A DNA stretch of 64,000 bases from Apostichopus japonicus (GCF_037975245.1 NC_092582.1:21104577-21168576), one strand, 5' to 3'. Numbered from the stretch's first letter, positions 40,801 through 52,681 are shown. The notes: a model not told the origin generated them from the letters alone. A program made the numbers and translations.

Positions 40801-43800
40801 ATCGAATGTGCGGTGCCGATCAATCGAATGTGCGGTGCCGATAAAACGAATGTGTGCTGCCGATCAATTTAATGTGCGGAGCCAATAAATCGATTGTGCT
40901 GTACCGATAAATCAAATGTGCGGTACCCATTAATCGAATGTACTGTACCGATCATGAGATCGTGCGGTACCGATAAATCGAATGTGCGGTGCCGATCAAT
41001 TGAATATGCGGTACCGATCAAACAAATGTGCGATACCGATCAATCGAATGTGCGGTATCGATCAATCTAATGTGCGGTGCCGAACAATCGAATGTGCGGT
41101 ACCGATCAAACGAATGTGCGATTTCGATCAATCGAATGTGCCGTACCGATCAATCGAATGTGCGGTACCGATCAATCGTTGTGCGATACTGATCAATCGA
41201 ATGTGCGGTACCGATTAATCGAATGTACGGTACCGATCAATCGATTGTGCAGTACCGATAAATCGAATGGGCGGTACCGATCAATCGAATGTGCGGTGCC
41301 GATCAATCGAATGTGCGGTACCGATCAATCGATATGCGATACCGATCAATCGAAAGTGCGGTGCCGATCAATCGAATGTGCGGTACCGATCAATCGAAAG
41401 TGCGATTTCGATCAATCGAATGGGCTGTACCGATCAATCGAATGTGCGGTACCGATGAATCGAAAGTGCGGTACCGAAAAATTCGAATGTGCGATACCGA
41501 TTAATGGAATGTGCGGTATCGATCAATCGAATGCCGGTGCCGATCAATCGAATGTGCGTTACCGATCAATCGAATGTACGGTACCGATCAATCGATGGTC
41601 CGTACCGATAAATCGAATGTGCGGTACCGATTAATCGAATGTACGGTACCGATAAATCGAATGTGCAGTACCTATAAATCGAATGTGCGGTACCGATCAA
41701 TCGAATGTGCGGTGCCGATAAATCGAATGGACGTTACCGATTAATCGAATGTTCGGTACCAATCAATGGAATGTGCAGTGCCGATCAATTGAATGTGCGG
41801 TACCGATAAATCGAATGTGCGGTACCGATCAATCGAATGTGCGGTGCCGATCAATCGAATGTGTTGTACCGATAAAACGAATGTGCGGTAAAGATGCCTC
41901 GAATGTGCGGTTCCGATTAATCGAATGTGCGGTACCGATCAATCGAAAGTATGGTGCCGATAAAACGAATATACGGTACCGATCAATCGATGTGCGATAC
42001 CGATCAATCGAAAGTGCGGTGCCGATCAATCGAATGTGCGGTACCGATAAATCGAATGTGCGGTACCGTTAAATCATTTGTGCGGTGCCGATCAATCGAA
42101 TGTGTTGTACCGATCAATCGAATGTGCGGTGCCGATAAATCGAATGTTCTTTACCGATCGAATGTTCGGTACCGATCAATCGAATGAGCGGTACCGATCA
42201 ATCGTTGTGCGATACTGATCAATCGAATGTGCGGTACCGATTAATCGAATGTACGGTACCGATCAATCGATTGTGCAGTACCGATAAATCGAATGGGCGG
42301 TACCGATCAATCGAATGTGCGGTGCCGATCAATCGAATGTGCGGTACCGATCAATCGATATGCGATACCGATCAATCGAAAGTATGGTGCCGATAAAACG
42401 AATATACGGTACCGATCAATCGATGTGCGATACCGATCAATCGAAAGTGCGGTGCCGATCAATCGAATGTGCGGTACCGATAAATCGAATGTGCGGTACC
42501 GTTAAATCATTTGTGCGGTGCCGATCGATCGAATGTGCGGTGCCAATTAAACGAAAGTGTGGTGCCGATCAATCGAATGTACGGTGCCGATAAATCGAAT
42601 GTTCTTTACCGATCGAATGTTCGGTACCGATCAATCGAATGAGCGGTACCGTTAAATCATTTGTGCGGTGCCGATCAATCGATTTGCAGTACCGATCAAT
42701 CGAATGTGCGGTGCCGATCAATCGAATGTGTTGTACCGATAAATCGAATGTGCGGTAAAGAAACCTCGAATGTGCGGTGCCGATCAATGGAATGTGAGGT
42801 GTCGATATTACGAAAGTGCGGCACCAATCAATCGAATGTGCGGTGCCGATCAATCGAATGTGCGGTGCCGATAAAACGAATGTGTGCTGCCGATCAATCT
42901 AATGTGCGGAGCCAATAAATCGATGGTGCGGTACCGATAAATCAAATGTGCGGTGCCGATCAATCGAATGTGCGGTACCGATAAATCGAATGTGCGGTAA
43001 AGATATCTCGAATGTGCGGTACCAATTAATCGATTGTTCGGTGCCGATCGATCGAATGTGAGGTGCCGATAAATCGAATGTGCGGTAAAGATAACTCGAA
43101 TGTGCGGTACCAATTAATCAATTGTTCGGTGCCGATCGATCGAATGTGCGGTGCCGATAAAACGAATGTGTGGTGCCGATCCATCGAATGTGCGGAGCCA
43201 ATAAATCGAATGTGCGGTGCCGATTAATCGAATGTTCTTTACCGATCGAATGTTCGGTACCGATCAATCGAATGTACGGTGCCGATCAATCGAATGTGCG
43301 GTACCGATCAATCGAATGTGCGGTGCCGATCAATCGAATGTGAAGTGCCGATAAAAGGAATGTGTGCTGCCCATCAATCTAATGTGCGGAGCCGATAAAT
43401 CGAATGTGCGGTGCCGATAAATCGAATGTTCGGTACCGATCAATCGAATGTGGGGTACCGATCAATCTAATGTTTGGTGCCGATAAATCGATTGTGCTGT
43501 AACGATAAATCAAATGTGCGGTACCCATTAATCGAATGTACTGTACCGATCATGAGATCGTGCAGTACCGATAAATCGAATGTGCGGTGCCGATCAATTG
43601 AATATGCGATACCGATCAAACGAATGTGCGGTACCGATCAATCGATTGTCCCTACCGATAAATCGAATGTGCGGTACCAATTAATCGAATGTACGGTTCC
43701 GATCAATCGATTGTGCAGTACCGATAAATCGAATATGCGGTACCGATCAATCGAATGTGCGGTGCCGATCAATCGAATGTGCGGTACCGATCAAACGAAT

Positions 43801-46800
43801 GTGCGATTTCGATCAATCGAATGGGCTGTACAGATCAATCGAATGTGCGGTACCGATAAATCGAAAGTGCGATACCGATCAATCGAATGTGCGATACCGA
43901 TCAATCGAATGTGCGTTACCGATCAATCGAATGTGCGTTACCGATCAATCGAATGTGCGTTACCGATCAATCGAATGTACGGTACCGATCAATCGATTGT
44001 CTGTACCGATAAATCGAATGTGCGGTACCGATTAATCGAATGTACGGTACCGATAAATCGATTGTGCAGTACCGATAAATCGAATGTGCGGTACCGATCA
44101 ATCGAATGTGCGGTGCCGATAAATCGAATGTGCGGTACCGATAAATCGATATGCGGTTCCGATCAATCGTATTTGCGGTGCCGATAACTCGAATGTGCGG
44201 TACCGATCAAACGAATGTGCGATACCGATCAATCGAATGGGCTGTACCGATCAATCGAATGTGCGGTACCGATAAATCGAAAGTGCGATACCGATCAATC
44301 GAATGTGCGATACCGATCAATCGAATGTGCGTTACCGATCAATCGAATGTGCGTTACCGATCAATCGAATGTGCGTTACCGATCAATCGAATGTACGGTA
44401 CCGATCAATCGATTGTCCGTACCGATAAATCGAATGTGCGGTACCGATTAATCGAATGTACGGTACCGATAAATCGATTGTGCAGTACCGATAAATCGAA
44501 TGTGCGGTACCGATCAATCGAACGTGCGGTGCCGATAAATCGAATGTGCGGTACCGATAAATCGAATGTGCGGTACCGATCAATCGTATTTGCGGTGCCG
44601 ATAACTCGAATGTGCGGTACGGATAAATCGAATGTGCGGTACCGATCAATCGATTGTGCGGTACCGATAATCGAAAGTGCGGTACCGATCAATCGAAAGT
44701 GCGATACCGATCAATCGATGTGCGATACTGGTCAATCGAATGCACGGTGCCGATCAATCGAATGTGCGGTAAAGATAACTCGAATGTGCGGTACCGATAG
44801 ATCGATAGTGCGGTGCCGATCGATCGAACGTGCGGTGCCGATAAAACAAAAGTGTGGTGCCGATCAATCAGATGTACGGTGCCGATCAATTGATTTGCGG
44901 TACCGATCAAACGAATGTGCGGTACCGATTAACCGAATGTGTTGTACCGATAAATCGAATGTGCGGTAAAGATACCTCGAATGTGCGGTACCGATCAATC
45001 AAATGTGCGGTGCCAATCAATCGAATGTGCGGTACCGATCAAACGAATATGCGGTACCGATCAAACGAATGCACAATACTGATCAATCGAATGTGCGGTA
45101 CCGATCAATCGAAAGTTCGGTACTGATCAATCGAAAGTTCGGTACTAAGCAATCGAAAGTTCGGTACCGATCAAATGAATGTGCAGTTTCTATCAATCGA
45201 GTTTTCGTTACCATTTAATCAAATGTGCGGTACCGATCAATCGAATGTGCGGTGCCGATAAATCGAATGTTCGGTACCGATCGAACGAATGTGCGATACC
45301 GATCAATCGAATGTGCGATACCGATCAGGCGAATATACAGTACCGAACAATCGAATGTGCGTTGCCGATCAATCGAATGTGCGGTACCGATAAATCGAAT
45401 GTGCGATACCGATCAATCGAATGTGCGGTACCGATCAATCGAATTTGCGGTGCCGATCAATCGAATATGCGGTACCGATCAATCGAATGTGCGATACCGA
45501 TTAATTGAATTGGCGATACCGATTAATGTAATGTGCGGTGTCGATGAATCGAATGTGGGGTATCCGTATCGATCAACTGAATTTGCGATACCGTCCAAGC
45601 GAATGTGCGATACCGATCAATCGAATGTGCGGTACCGATCAATATAATGTGCGGTGCCGATCAAGCGAATGTGCGGTACCGATCAAACGAATGTGCGATT
45701 CCGATCAATCGAATGGGCTGTACCGATAAATCGAATGTGCCGTACCGATTAATCGAATGTACGGTACCGATCAATCGATTGTGCAGTACCGATAAATCGA
45801 ATGTGCGGTACCGATCAATCGAATGTGCGGTACCGATAAATCGAATGGGCGGTACCGATTAATCGAATGTTCGGTACCAATAAATGGGATGTGCAGTGCC
45901 GATCAATCGAATATGCGGTACCGATAAATCGAATGTGCGGAACCGATCAATGGTATTTGCGGTAAAGATCAATCGAATGTGCGGTACCGATCAATCGAAA
46001 GTGCGGTACCGATCAATCGATGTGCGATACCGATCAATCGATTGTGCGGTGCCGATCAATCGAATGTGCGGTTCCGATAAATCGAATGTGCGGTACCGAT
46101 CAAACGATGGTGCGGTACCGAAAAATCGAAAATGCGGTACCGAAATATCGAAAATGCGGTACCGATCAATCGAATGTTCGATACCGATTAATGGAATGTG
46201 CGGTACCGATAAATCGAATGTGGGGTATCGTATCGATCAATTGAATGTGTAATACCGTTCAAGCGAATGTGCGATACCGGAATTTCGAATGTTCGGTACC
46301 TATGAATCGAATGTGCGGTACAGATGAATCGACCCTTCGGTACCAATGAATCGAATGTTCGGTATCGATCAATCGAATATTTGGTACCGATCAATCGAAT
46401 TCGGTACCGATAAATCGTATGTGCGATACCGATCAATCGAATGTTCTGTACCTATCAATCGAATGTGCAGTACCGATCAATCGAATGGGCGATACCGGAA
46501 TATTGAATGTTCGTTACCGATCAATCGAATGTGTGCAATACCGATCAATCGAATTTGCAGTGCCGATCAATCGAATGTGCGATACCGGATATTCGAATGT
46601 TCGGTACCTATGAATCGAATATGCGGTACAGATGAATCGACCCTTCGGTACAATTGAATTGAATGTTCGGTATCGATCAATCGAATGTTTGTTACTGATC
46701 AATCGAATGTGTGGTACCGATCATTCGAATGTGCGGTTCCGATCAATGGAATGTGTGATTCCGATAAATCGAACGTGCGGTACTGATCAAACGAATGTGC

Positions 46801-46820
46801 GATACCGTTGAAACGAATGT
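40800..46820. repeat. 22-bp satellite, gatcaat-rich domain
   Basis: Here most monomers read cgatcaatcgaa then tgtgcggtac, and gataaat monomers become a minority. Local duplications remain: 41154-41400 resembles 42187-42400, 43620-44130 resembles 44200-44560, and a block containing gaatcgacccttcgg recurs at about 46325 and 46634. Divergence between neighbours increases to the right. Confidence 0.93.
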
Positions 46821-48258
46821 TTGGTACCGATCAAGCGAATGTGCGATACCGATCACTCGAATATGCGGTACAGATTTATCGAATATACGGTACTGAATAA
46901 ACAAATGTGCGATACCGATCAATCAAATGTTCGGTATCTATCAATCGAATGTTCGGTACCGATCAACCGAATGTTCGGTACCGATCAATCAATTGTTCGG
47001 TACCGATCAATATAATTTTCCGTACCGTTCAATCGAATGTGTTGTACCGATCAAGCGAATGTGCGGTACCACTTAATTGAATATTCGGTACCGATCAATC
47101 GAATGTTCGGTACTGATCAATCGAATGTGCGGTACCGACCAATGGAATGTGCGGTATTGATCAAATCAATGTGCGATACCGATTAAACGAATATATCATA
47201 CTGTTAAATCGAACGTGCGATACCGAACAATCGATTGTGTGATACCGATCAATCGAATGTGCGGTACCGATCAATCGAATGTGCAGTACCGATCAATTGA
47301 ATGTGCGGTACCGTTGAATCTTGGTGCGGTTCCGTTAAAAGGAATGTGAGGTACTGTTAAATAGAAAAAGGGGTCCCGTTAAAGAGAAGGTTCGGTACCG
47401 TTAAATCGAATATGCGGTACAGTTGAAATGAATATGCTGTACAGTTAAATCGAATGAGTGGTACCGTTAAATCTAATGTACGGTACCGTTAAATCGAACT
47501 AACAGTACCATTAAATATAATCTGCGGTTCTGCTCAATCGAATGTGCGGTACCATTAAATGATATGTGCGGTACCGTTAAATCGAATGTGCGGTACCGTT
47601 AATTTGAATGTGCGGTACTGTTAAATCGAATATCCGGTACCTTTATTACAACGTGCTGTACCGTTCAATCGAATGTGCGTTACCGCTTAATCGAATTTGC
47701 GATACAGCTCAATCGAATGTGCGATAGCGCTCAGTCGATTGTGCGGTACCGTTCAATGTAATGCGCGGTACCGTTAAATCGAATGTGCGGTACCATTGAA
47801 TCGAATGAGCGGTACCGTTAAATCAAATGAGAGGTACCGTTCAATCCAATGTGCGTTAACGTTCATTCGAATATGTGGTCCCGTTAAATAGAATATGCGG
47901 TACCGTTAAAAGGAAGATGCGGTACCGTTAAATCGCATGTGCAATACCGTTACATCGAATGTGCGGTACCGTTATTTCGAATGTGCGGTACCGTTAAATC
48001 AAATGAGAGATACCGTTAAATCTAATGTGCGGTAACGTTAATTCGAATGTGCGGTTCCGTTCATTCGAATATGCGGCACTGTTAAAGGGAAGGTGCGGTA
48101 CCGTTAAATCGAATGTGCGTACCGCTAGACGGAATGTGCAGTACCGTTCAATCGAATGAGCCGTACCATTAAATTTAAAGTACGGTACCGTTAAAGCGAA
48201 TGTGCGGTACCGTTACGTCGAATATGTGGTACCGCTCAATCGAATGTGCGGTTCCGCA
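46820..48258. repeat. 22-bp satellite, diverged array edge
   Basis: Monomers still follow the 22-bp period but are heavily mutated, and from about 47300 most carry the core cgttaaat instead of cgataaat or cgatcaat. The array ends at about 48258 with gcggttccgcaca. Increased divergence at a satellite margin is expected where unequal exchange no longer homogenises copies. Confidence 0.9.
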
Positions 48259-48756
48259 CATATGATTGAGAGTTATCGTTATTCCCCTGTTGTCTTTATC
48301 CCCCTCCCCCGATTGGCTTCTCATATGCCGACCCGTACAGGATGCCTTTAGGCATAATGAAATATAGCATGTATACCAATATGTGTCGGTAGTAGGGCAG
48401 ACCCCGCCCTACGGTACCTACCTTTCATTCCTATAAAAGGTCCCACACTTTGCGGAGGATTGGATGTCATTCATGGTGACAACACTCAATTTTGTTGTTT
48501 ACAAACTGAAGCGTTTCTGTACGACGCACTCTAGAACCGTCAAATAGAATGAAAACAATATCAACAAACGTAGAAGACATTGTTGATCAAAGAACTGATG
48601 TACTAACGTCGTAATATGATTCCGACGATGTTTTATCTTTTCTTTTCCATCAGTTAATATCCACTACCTGATGCTCATTGTGCAAGATTATGTTTCAAAT
48701 CAAACTTCTTACAATTTTCTTGTATCTATCACAAACTTTTTTTTTCGTTATTTGAC
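48259..48756. other. Non-satellite spacer between the two satellites
   Basis: About 500 bp of mixed-composition DNA with no long ORF. It contains a small perfect hairpin (gtagggc and gccctac flanking six bases, about 48397-48416) and a TATA box. I found no terminal repeats, so its origin is unknown. Confidence 0.7.
48432..48439 (+). promoter_or_regulatory. TATA box candidate
   Basis: tataaaag is a full TATA consensus in a moderately GC-rich context. If used, transcription would start about 30 bp downstream and run into the 34-bp satellite. No coding exon is recognisable after it. Confidence 0.35.
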
Positions 48757-49081
48757 TAGGCACAACCAGCCGTCTCCGTAAGTGACAGGTCAGGCCTAAC
48801 CAGCCGTCTCCGTAAGTAACAGGGCAGGCACAATCACCCGTCTCCGTAAGTGACAGGATTGACCCAACCAGCCGTCTCCGTAAGTAACAGGGCAGGCACA
48901 ACCAGTCGTCTCCGTAAGTAACAGGGCAGGCACAATCACCCGTCTCCGTAAGTGACAGGATTGACCCAACCAGCCGTCTCCGTAAGTAACAGGGAAGGCA
49001 TAACCAGCTGTCTCCGTAAGTAACAGGTCAGGCACAACCAGCCGTCTCCGTAAGTAACTAGGCAGGCACAATCACCCGTCT
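48757..49081. repeat. 34-bp satellite, left part
   Basis: About nine head-to-tail monomers of 34 bp. The conserved core is gtctccgtaagtaacagg, followed by gcaggcacaa and a variable ccagcc, tcaccc or ctagcc. The period was checked between adjacent gtctcc starts at 49820 and 49854. Every monomer contains gtaagt. The array is interrupted at 49081 by a MITE. Confidence 0.96.
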
Positions 49082-49543
49082 ATGGCAAGCCATGTGGGAC
49101 AAACACTGCATAATATATCCGCGTATTAATTGGAATTTATACGCGTATTAATTGGAATATATACGCGTATATATTATTAGCCAATCATATGGCTTAAATA
49201 TATCCGCCTATTAATTCGAATATACACGTATTAATCCGAATATATACACGTATTAATTCGAATATATACACGTATTAATTCGAATATATACACGTATTAA
49301 ACAAAATACATATGGGGATTAAATCCAATATATGCACGGATTAATTAGAATATACACGAAAAAACATTTCCGCTCTTGCTGTGTACATATACCAACGATA
49401 AATGTTTTGGCGGGCTCGCGAGATCGCTTCAAAAAGCGAAACTTTACACATGTACAACACATGTATATTTGAATTAATACGCGTATATATTCGAATTAAT
49501 ACGCGGATATATTATGCGGTGTTTGTCCCACATGGCTTGCCAT
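49082..49543. mobile_element. MITE with long inverted repeats, inserted in the 34-bp satellite
   Basis: A 462-bp element. The left end atggcaagccatgtgggac and about 70 bp following are mirrored at the right end, with about three mismatches in the first 70 bp. It is flanked by the direct repeat acccgtct (49074-49081 and 49544-49551). If the outermost t/a pair is counted in the inverted repeat, the duplication is 6 bp (cccgtc) instead. An 8-bp duplication would suggest a hAT-like transposase, but the ends do not match a family I can name. The interior holds three to four 22-bp direct repeats containing cgtattaattcgaa (about 49226-49300). There is no coding capacity. Confidence 0.9.
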
Positions 49544-51472
49544 ACCCGTCTCCGTAAGTAACAGGTCAGGCACAACCAGCCGTCTCCGTAAGTAACAGGA
49601 CATGCAAAACCAACCGTCTCCGTAAGTGACAGGACAGGCACAATCACCCGTCTCCGTAAGTGACAGGATTGACCCAACCAGCCGTCTCCGTAAGTAACAG
49701 GGCAGACACAACCACCCGTCTGCGTAAATAACAGGGAAGGCACAACCAGCCGTCTCCGTAAGTAACAGGCTAGGCACAACCACCCGTCTCCGTAGGTAAC
49801 AGGGCAGGCACAATCACCCGTCTCCGTAAGTAACAGGTCAGGCACAACCAGCCGTCTCCGTAAGTAACAAAGCAGGCATAATCACCCGTCTCCGTAAGAA
49901 ACAGGGAAGGCACAACTAGCCGTCTCCGTAAGTAACAGGTCAGGCACAACCAGCCGTCTCCGTAAGTAACAGGGTAGGCACAATCACCCGTCTCCGTAAG
50001 TAACAGGGAAGGCACAACTAGCCGTCTCCGTAAGTAACAGGTCAGGCACAACCAACCGTCTCCGTAAGTGACAGGGCAGGCACAACCAGCCGTCTCCGTA
50101 AGTAACAGGGAAGGCATAACCAACCATTCTCCGTAAGTGACAGGGCAGGCACAATCACCCGTCTCCGTAAGTAACAGGGAAGGCACAACTAGCCGTCTCC
50201 GTAAGTAACAGGTCAGGCACAACCAACCATTCTCCGTAAGTAACAGGGCAGGCACAATCCCCCGTCTCCGTAAGTAACAGGTCAGGCACAACCAGCCGTC
50301 TCCGTAAGTAGCAGGTCAGGCACAACTAGCCGTCCCGTAAGTAACAGGGTAGGCACAACTAGCCGTCTCCGTAAGTAACAGGGAAGGCAAAACCAGCTGT
50401 CTCCGTAAGAAACAGGTCAGGCACAACCAGCCGTCTCCGTAAGTAACAGGGCAGTCACAACCAGCCGTCCCGTAAGTAACAGGGCAGGCACAACTAGCCG
50501 TCTCCGTAAGTAACAGGGAAGGCACAATCACCCGTCTCCGTAAGTGACAGGTCAGGCACAATCACCCGTCTCAGTAAGTAACAGGGCAGGCACAATCACC
50601 CGTCTCCGTAAGTAACAGGTCAGGCACAATCACCCGTCTCCGTAAGAAACAGGGCAGGCACAACCACCCGTCTGCGTAAATAACTGGGAAGGCACAACCA
50701 CCCGTCTCCGTAACAAACAGGGCAGGCACAATCACCCGTCTCCGTAAGTAACAGGTCAGGCACAATCAGCTGTCACGGTAAGTAACAGGGAAGGCACAAC
50801 TAGCCGTCTCCGTAAGTAACAGGTCAGGCACAACCAACCGTCTCCGTAAGTGACAGGATAGGCTAAACCAGCCGTTTCCGTAAGTAACAGGGAAGGCATA
50901 ACCAGCTGTCTCCGTAAGTAACAGGGCAGGCACAACCACCCGTCTCCGTAAGTAACAGGGAAGGCACAACCAGCCGTCTCCGAAACAGGTCAGGCACAAC
51001 CAACCGTCTCCGTAAGTGACAGGACAGGCCCAACCAACCGTCTCCGTAAGTAACAGGGAAGGCATAACCAGCTGTCTCCGTAAGTAACAGGGCAGGCACA
51101 ACTAGCCGTCTCCGTAAGTTACAGGGAAGGCACAGTCACCCGTCTCCGTAAATAACAGGGCAGGCACAATCACCCGTCTCCGTAAGTAACAGGGAAGGCA
51201 TAACCAGCTGTCTCCGTAAGTAACAGGGCAGGCACAATCACCCGTCTCCGTAAGTAACAGGGAAGGCATAACCAGCTGTCTCCGTAAGTAACAGGTCAGG
51301 CACAACCAGCCGTCTCCGTAAGTAACAGGGCAGTCACAACCAGCCGTCCCGTAAGTAACAGGGCAGGCACAACCAGCCGTCTTCGTAAATAACAGGGCAG
51401 GCACAACCATCCGTCTTCGTAAATAACAGGGCAGGCACAACTAGCCGTCTCCGTAAGTAACAGTGCAGGCCC
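49544..51472. repeat. 34-bp satellite, right part
   Basis: About 57 further monomers of the same family and orientation, resuming exactly at the MITE boundary. Variants alternate in groups (ccagcc, tcaccc and ctagcc types), and shortened monomers such as cgtcccgtaag recur at about 50331, 50465 and 51345. The minus strand stays open over long stretches with a 34-residue period. This is a by-product of 34 being 1 mod 3, not a gene. Confidence 0.96.
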
Positions 51473-51800
51473 AAAAGTTACACAGAGCTACATTAAATGT
51501 TTGTTCTATGATACTTAAAAAGAATGGGCGGGGTGAGGAAAATTAACATTAAAATTTAGGGGGAAAATACATTTCAATTCCACAAAGGCAATAAGTTTCA
51601 CGCACGTAAGTGGTGGATTAGCATAAAACGTAAGAAATTTATCAAAGCTTGTTTGGCGCGATGTACTAATTAACAGAAATATACGAGGTGTGTGTTTCGA
51701 CAATTGTTTGTATATACAACATCCCATAATAGTAGTCTCCTTCCGCTATTTCGTCGATCAGGTTACTCACTCCGAATGAGAAGGATTTCACAAATTACTA
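51473..51800. other. Unique flank before the hAT insertion
   Basis: About 330 bp of AT-rich DNA with no recognised gene, RNA or repeat. It forms the left flank of the element starting at 51809. Its partner flank resumes at 63682. Confidence 0.6.
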
Positions 51801-51823
51801 CATGCGAGCAGTGGCGTCTCCAA

Positions 51824-51956
51824 GGGGGGGGGGGGGGGTGGGGGGCAGGGGGCACGTGCCCCCTAGAAAACCTAGTGCCCCCCAGTGGCGTAGCTACGGG
51901 GGCCCCCCCATGAAATCGGCTGGCCCCCCCACTGGCCCCCCCCCCACTGGGAATGG
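51824..51956. other. G/C homopolymer runs at transposon ends
   Basis: Dense G-runs (51824-51853) followed by C-runs (about 51900-51950) form the subterminal parts of both hAT-like ends. They have G-quadruplex potential on one strand and then the other. Similar runs occur at 57249-57262, 57380-57394, 57477-57492 and 62970-62984. Confidence 0.6.
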
Positions 51957-52528
51957 GGTAAGAAAAATTGTAAAAAAAAAAAAATTGTAAAAAAAAAAAA
52001 AAAAAAAACTCATAGTGGGATTCACTAATATTTTTTGTTCAATAATTTGGGAAATAGAGTTACACAATTTTCTCGTTTGCATCTGGCAGAATAAGAATAA
52101 TACAATATCTGTAGTAATCATGAGAATGGTCATACAGCATGGCATGGCAATGGTCGATGCGACGGTTGCGACCATACACCACGAACCTTGTGCATGTGCT
52201 GCGCGATATCGATATCTACCAATACATGTTATCGGTCATCGATTGGCACAAAAACCCAGATTCTGATGACAGCTGCCTCAAGAAACCCAATAAATGGCCT
52301 AATTAGCACCGAGCCACCAATGTGGACCATTACCGAAACATCGATGCGTGTTAGTCTTCCATCCCCTTCCTCTAATGCTATTTAAGTCCACATGTGGGCA
52401 TTTCCTGCAAACCTACCGGTAGCCCACAGGGGTTTGAGTTGGGAGAAAGGCCTTGACACCTTGAAACAACAAATGATGCCAAACATAGGCGTACGAGGCG
52501 GGGGGTGCAGGGGGGGCAGACAGCCAAG
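51957..52528. other. No recognisable gene
   Basis: A-rich stretch (51970-52010), then about 500 bp of mixed sequence. Short open frames here show no domain. Near 52488-52520 a G-rich tract (gtacgaggcggggggtgcag) resembles another eroded transposon end. Confidence 0.5.
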
Positions 52529-52681
52529 TTCCAGAGGACAAGAAATTCGGGCAAAAGTCCTGAAAAATTCGGGCAGCCTAAGAGGAGAAAAAAAAAATAT
52601 ATATATATATATATATTTTTTTCTCCTCTTAGGCTGCCCGAATTTTTCAGGACTTTTGCCCGAATTTCTTGTCCTCTGGAA
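52529..52681. repeat. 153-bp near-perfect palindrome
   Basis: The left arm starts ttccagaggacaagaaattc and proceeds through gcagcctaagaggag. The right arm is its reverse complement, ending gaatttcttgtcctctggaa. The centre is A-run, alternating TA, T-run, with no unpaired spacer. Arms are about 70 bp. Such a sequence can extrude a cruciform or fold as a long hairpin RNA. It borders the (TA)n tract that precedes the tRNA-like array. Confidence 0.92.

Noticed and set aside
676-47015. Many 60-270 codon open frames on both strands in the 22-bp satellite
   Set aside because: They follow the monomer exactly, occur in overlapping frames on both strands, and end where any monomer variant introduces a stop. 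No domain or codon bias.
48695-51440. Minus-strand open frames with leucine- and arginine-rich repeats in the 34-bp satellite
   Set aside because: The 34-residue period mirrors the 34-bp repeat; they only superficially resemble repeat proteins.
48757-51472. CRISPR-like array
   Set aside because: Monomers are directly adjacent with no unique spacers, no cas genes are present and the context is eukaryotic.
52188-52385. Short ORFs between the A-run and the palindrome as host exons
   Set aside because: No domain, no consistent splice signals, and they lie within nested transposon sequence.
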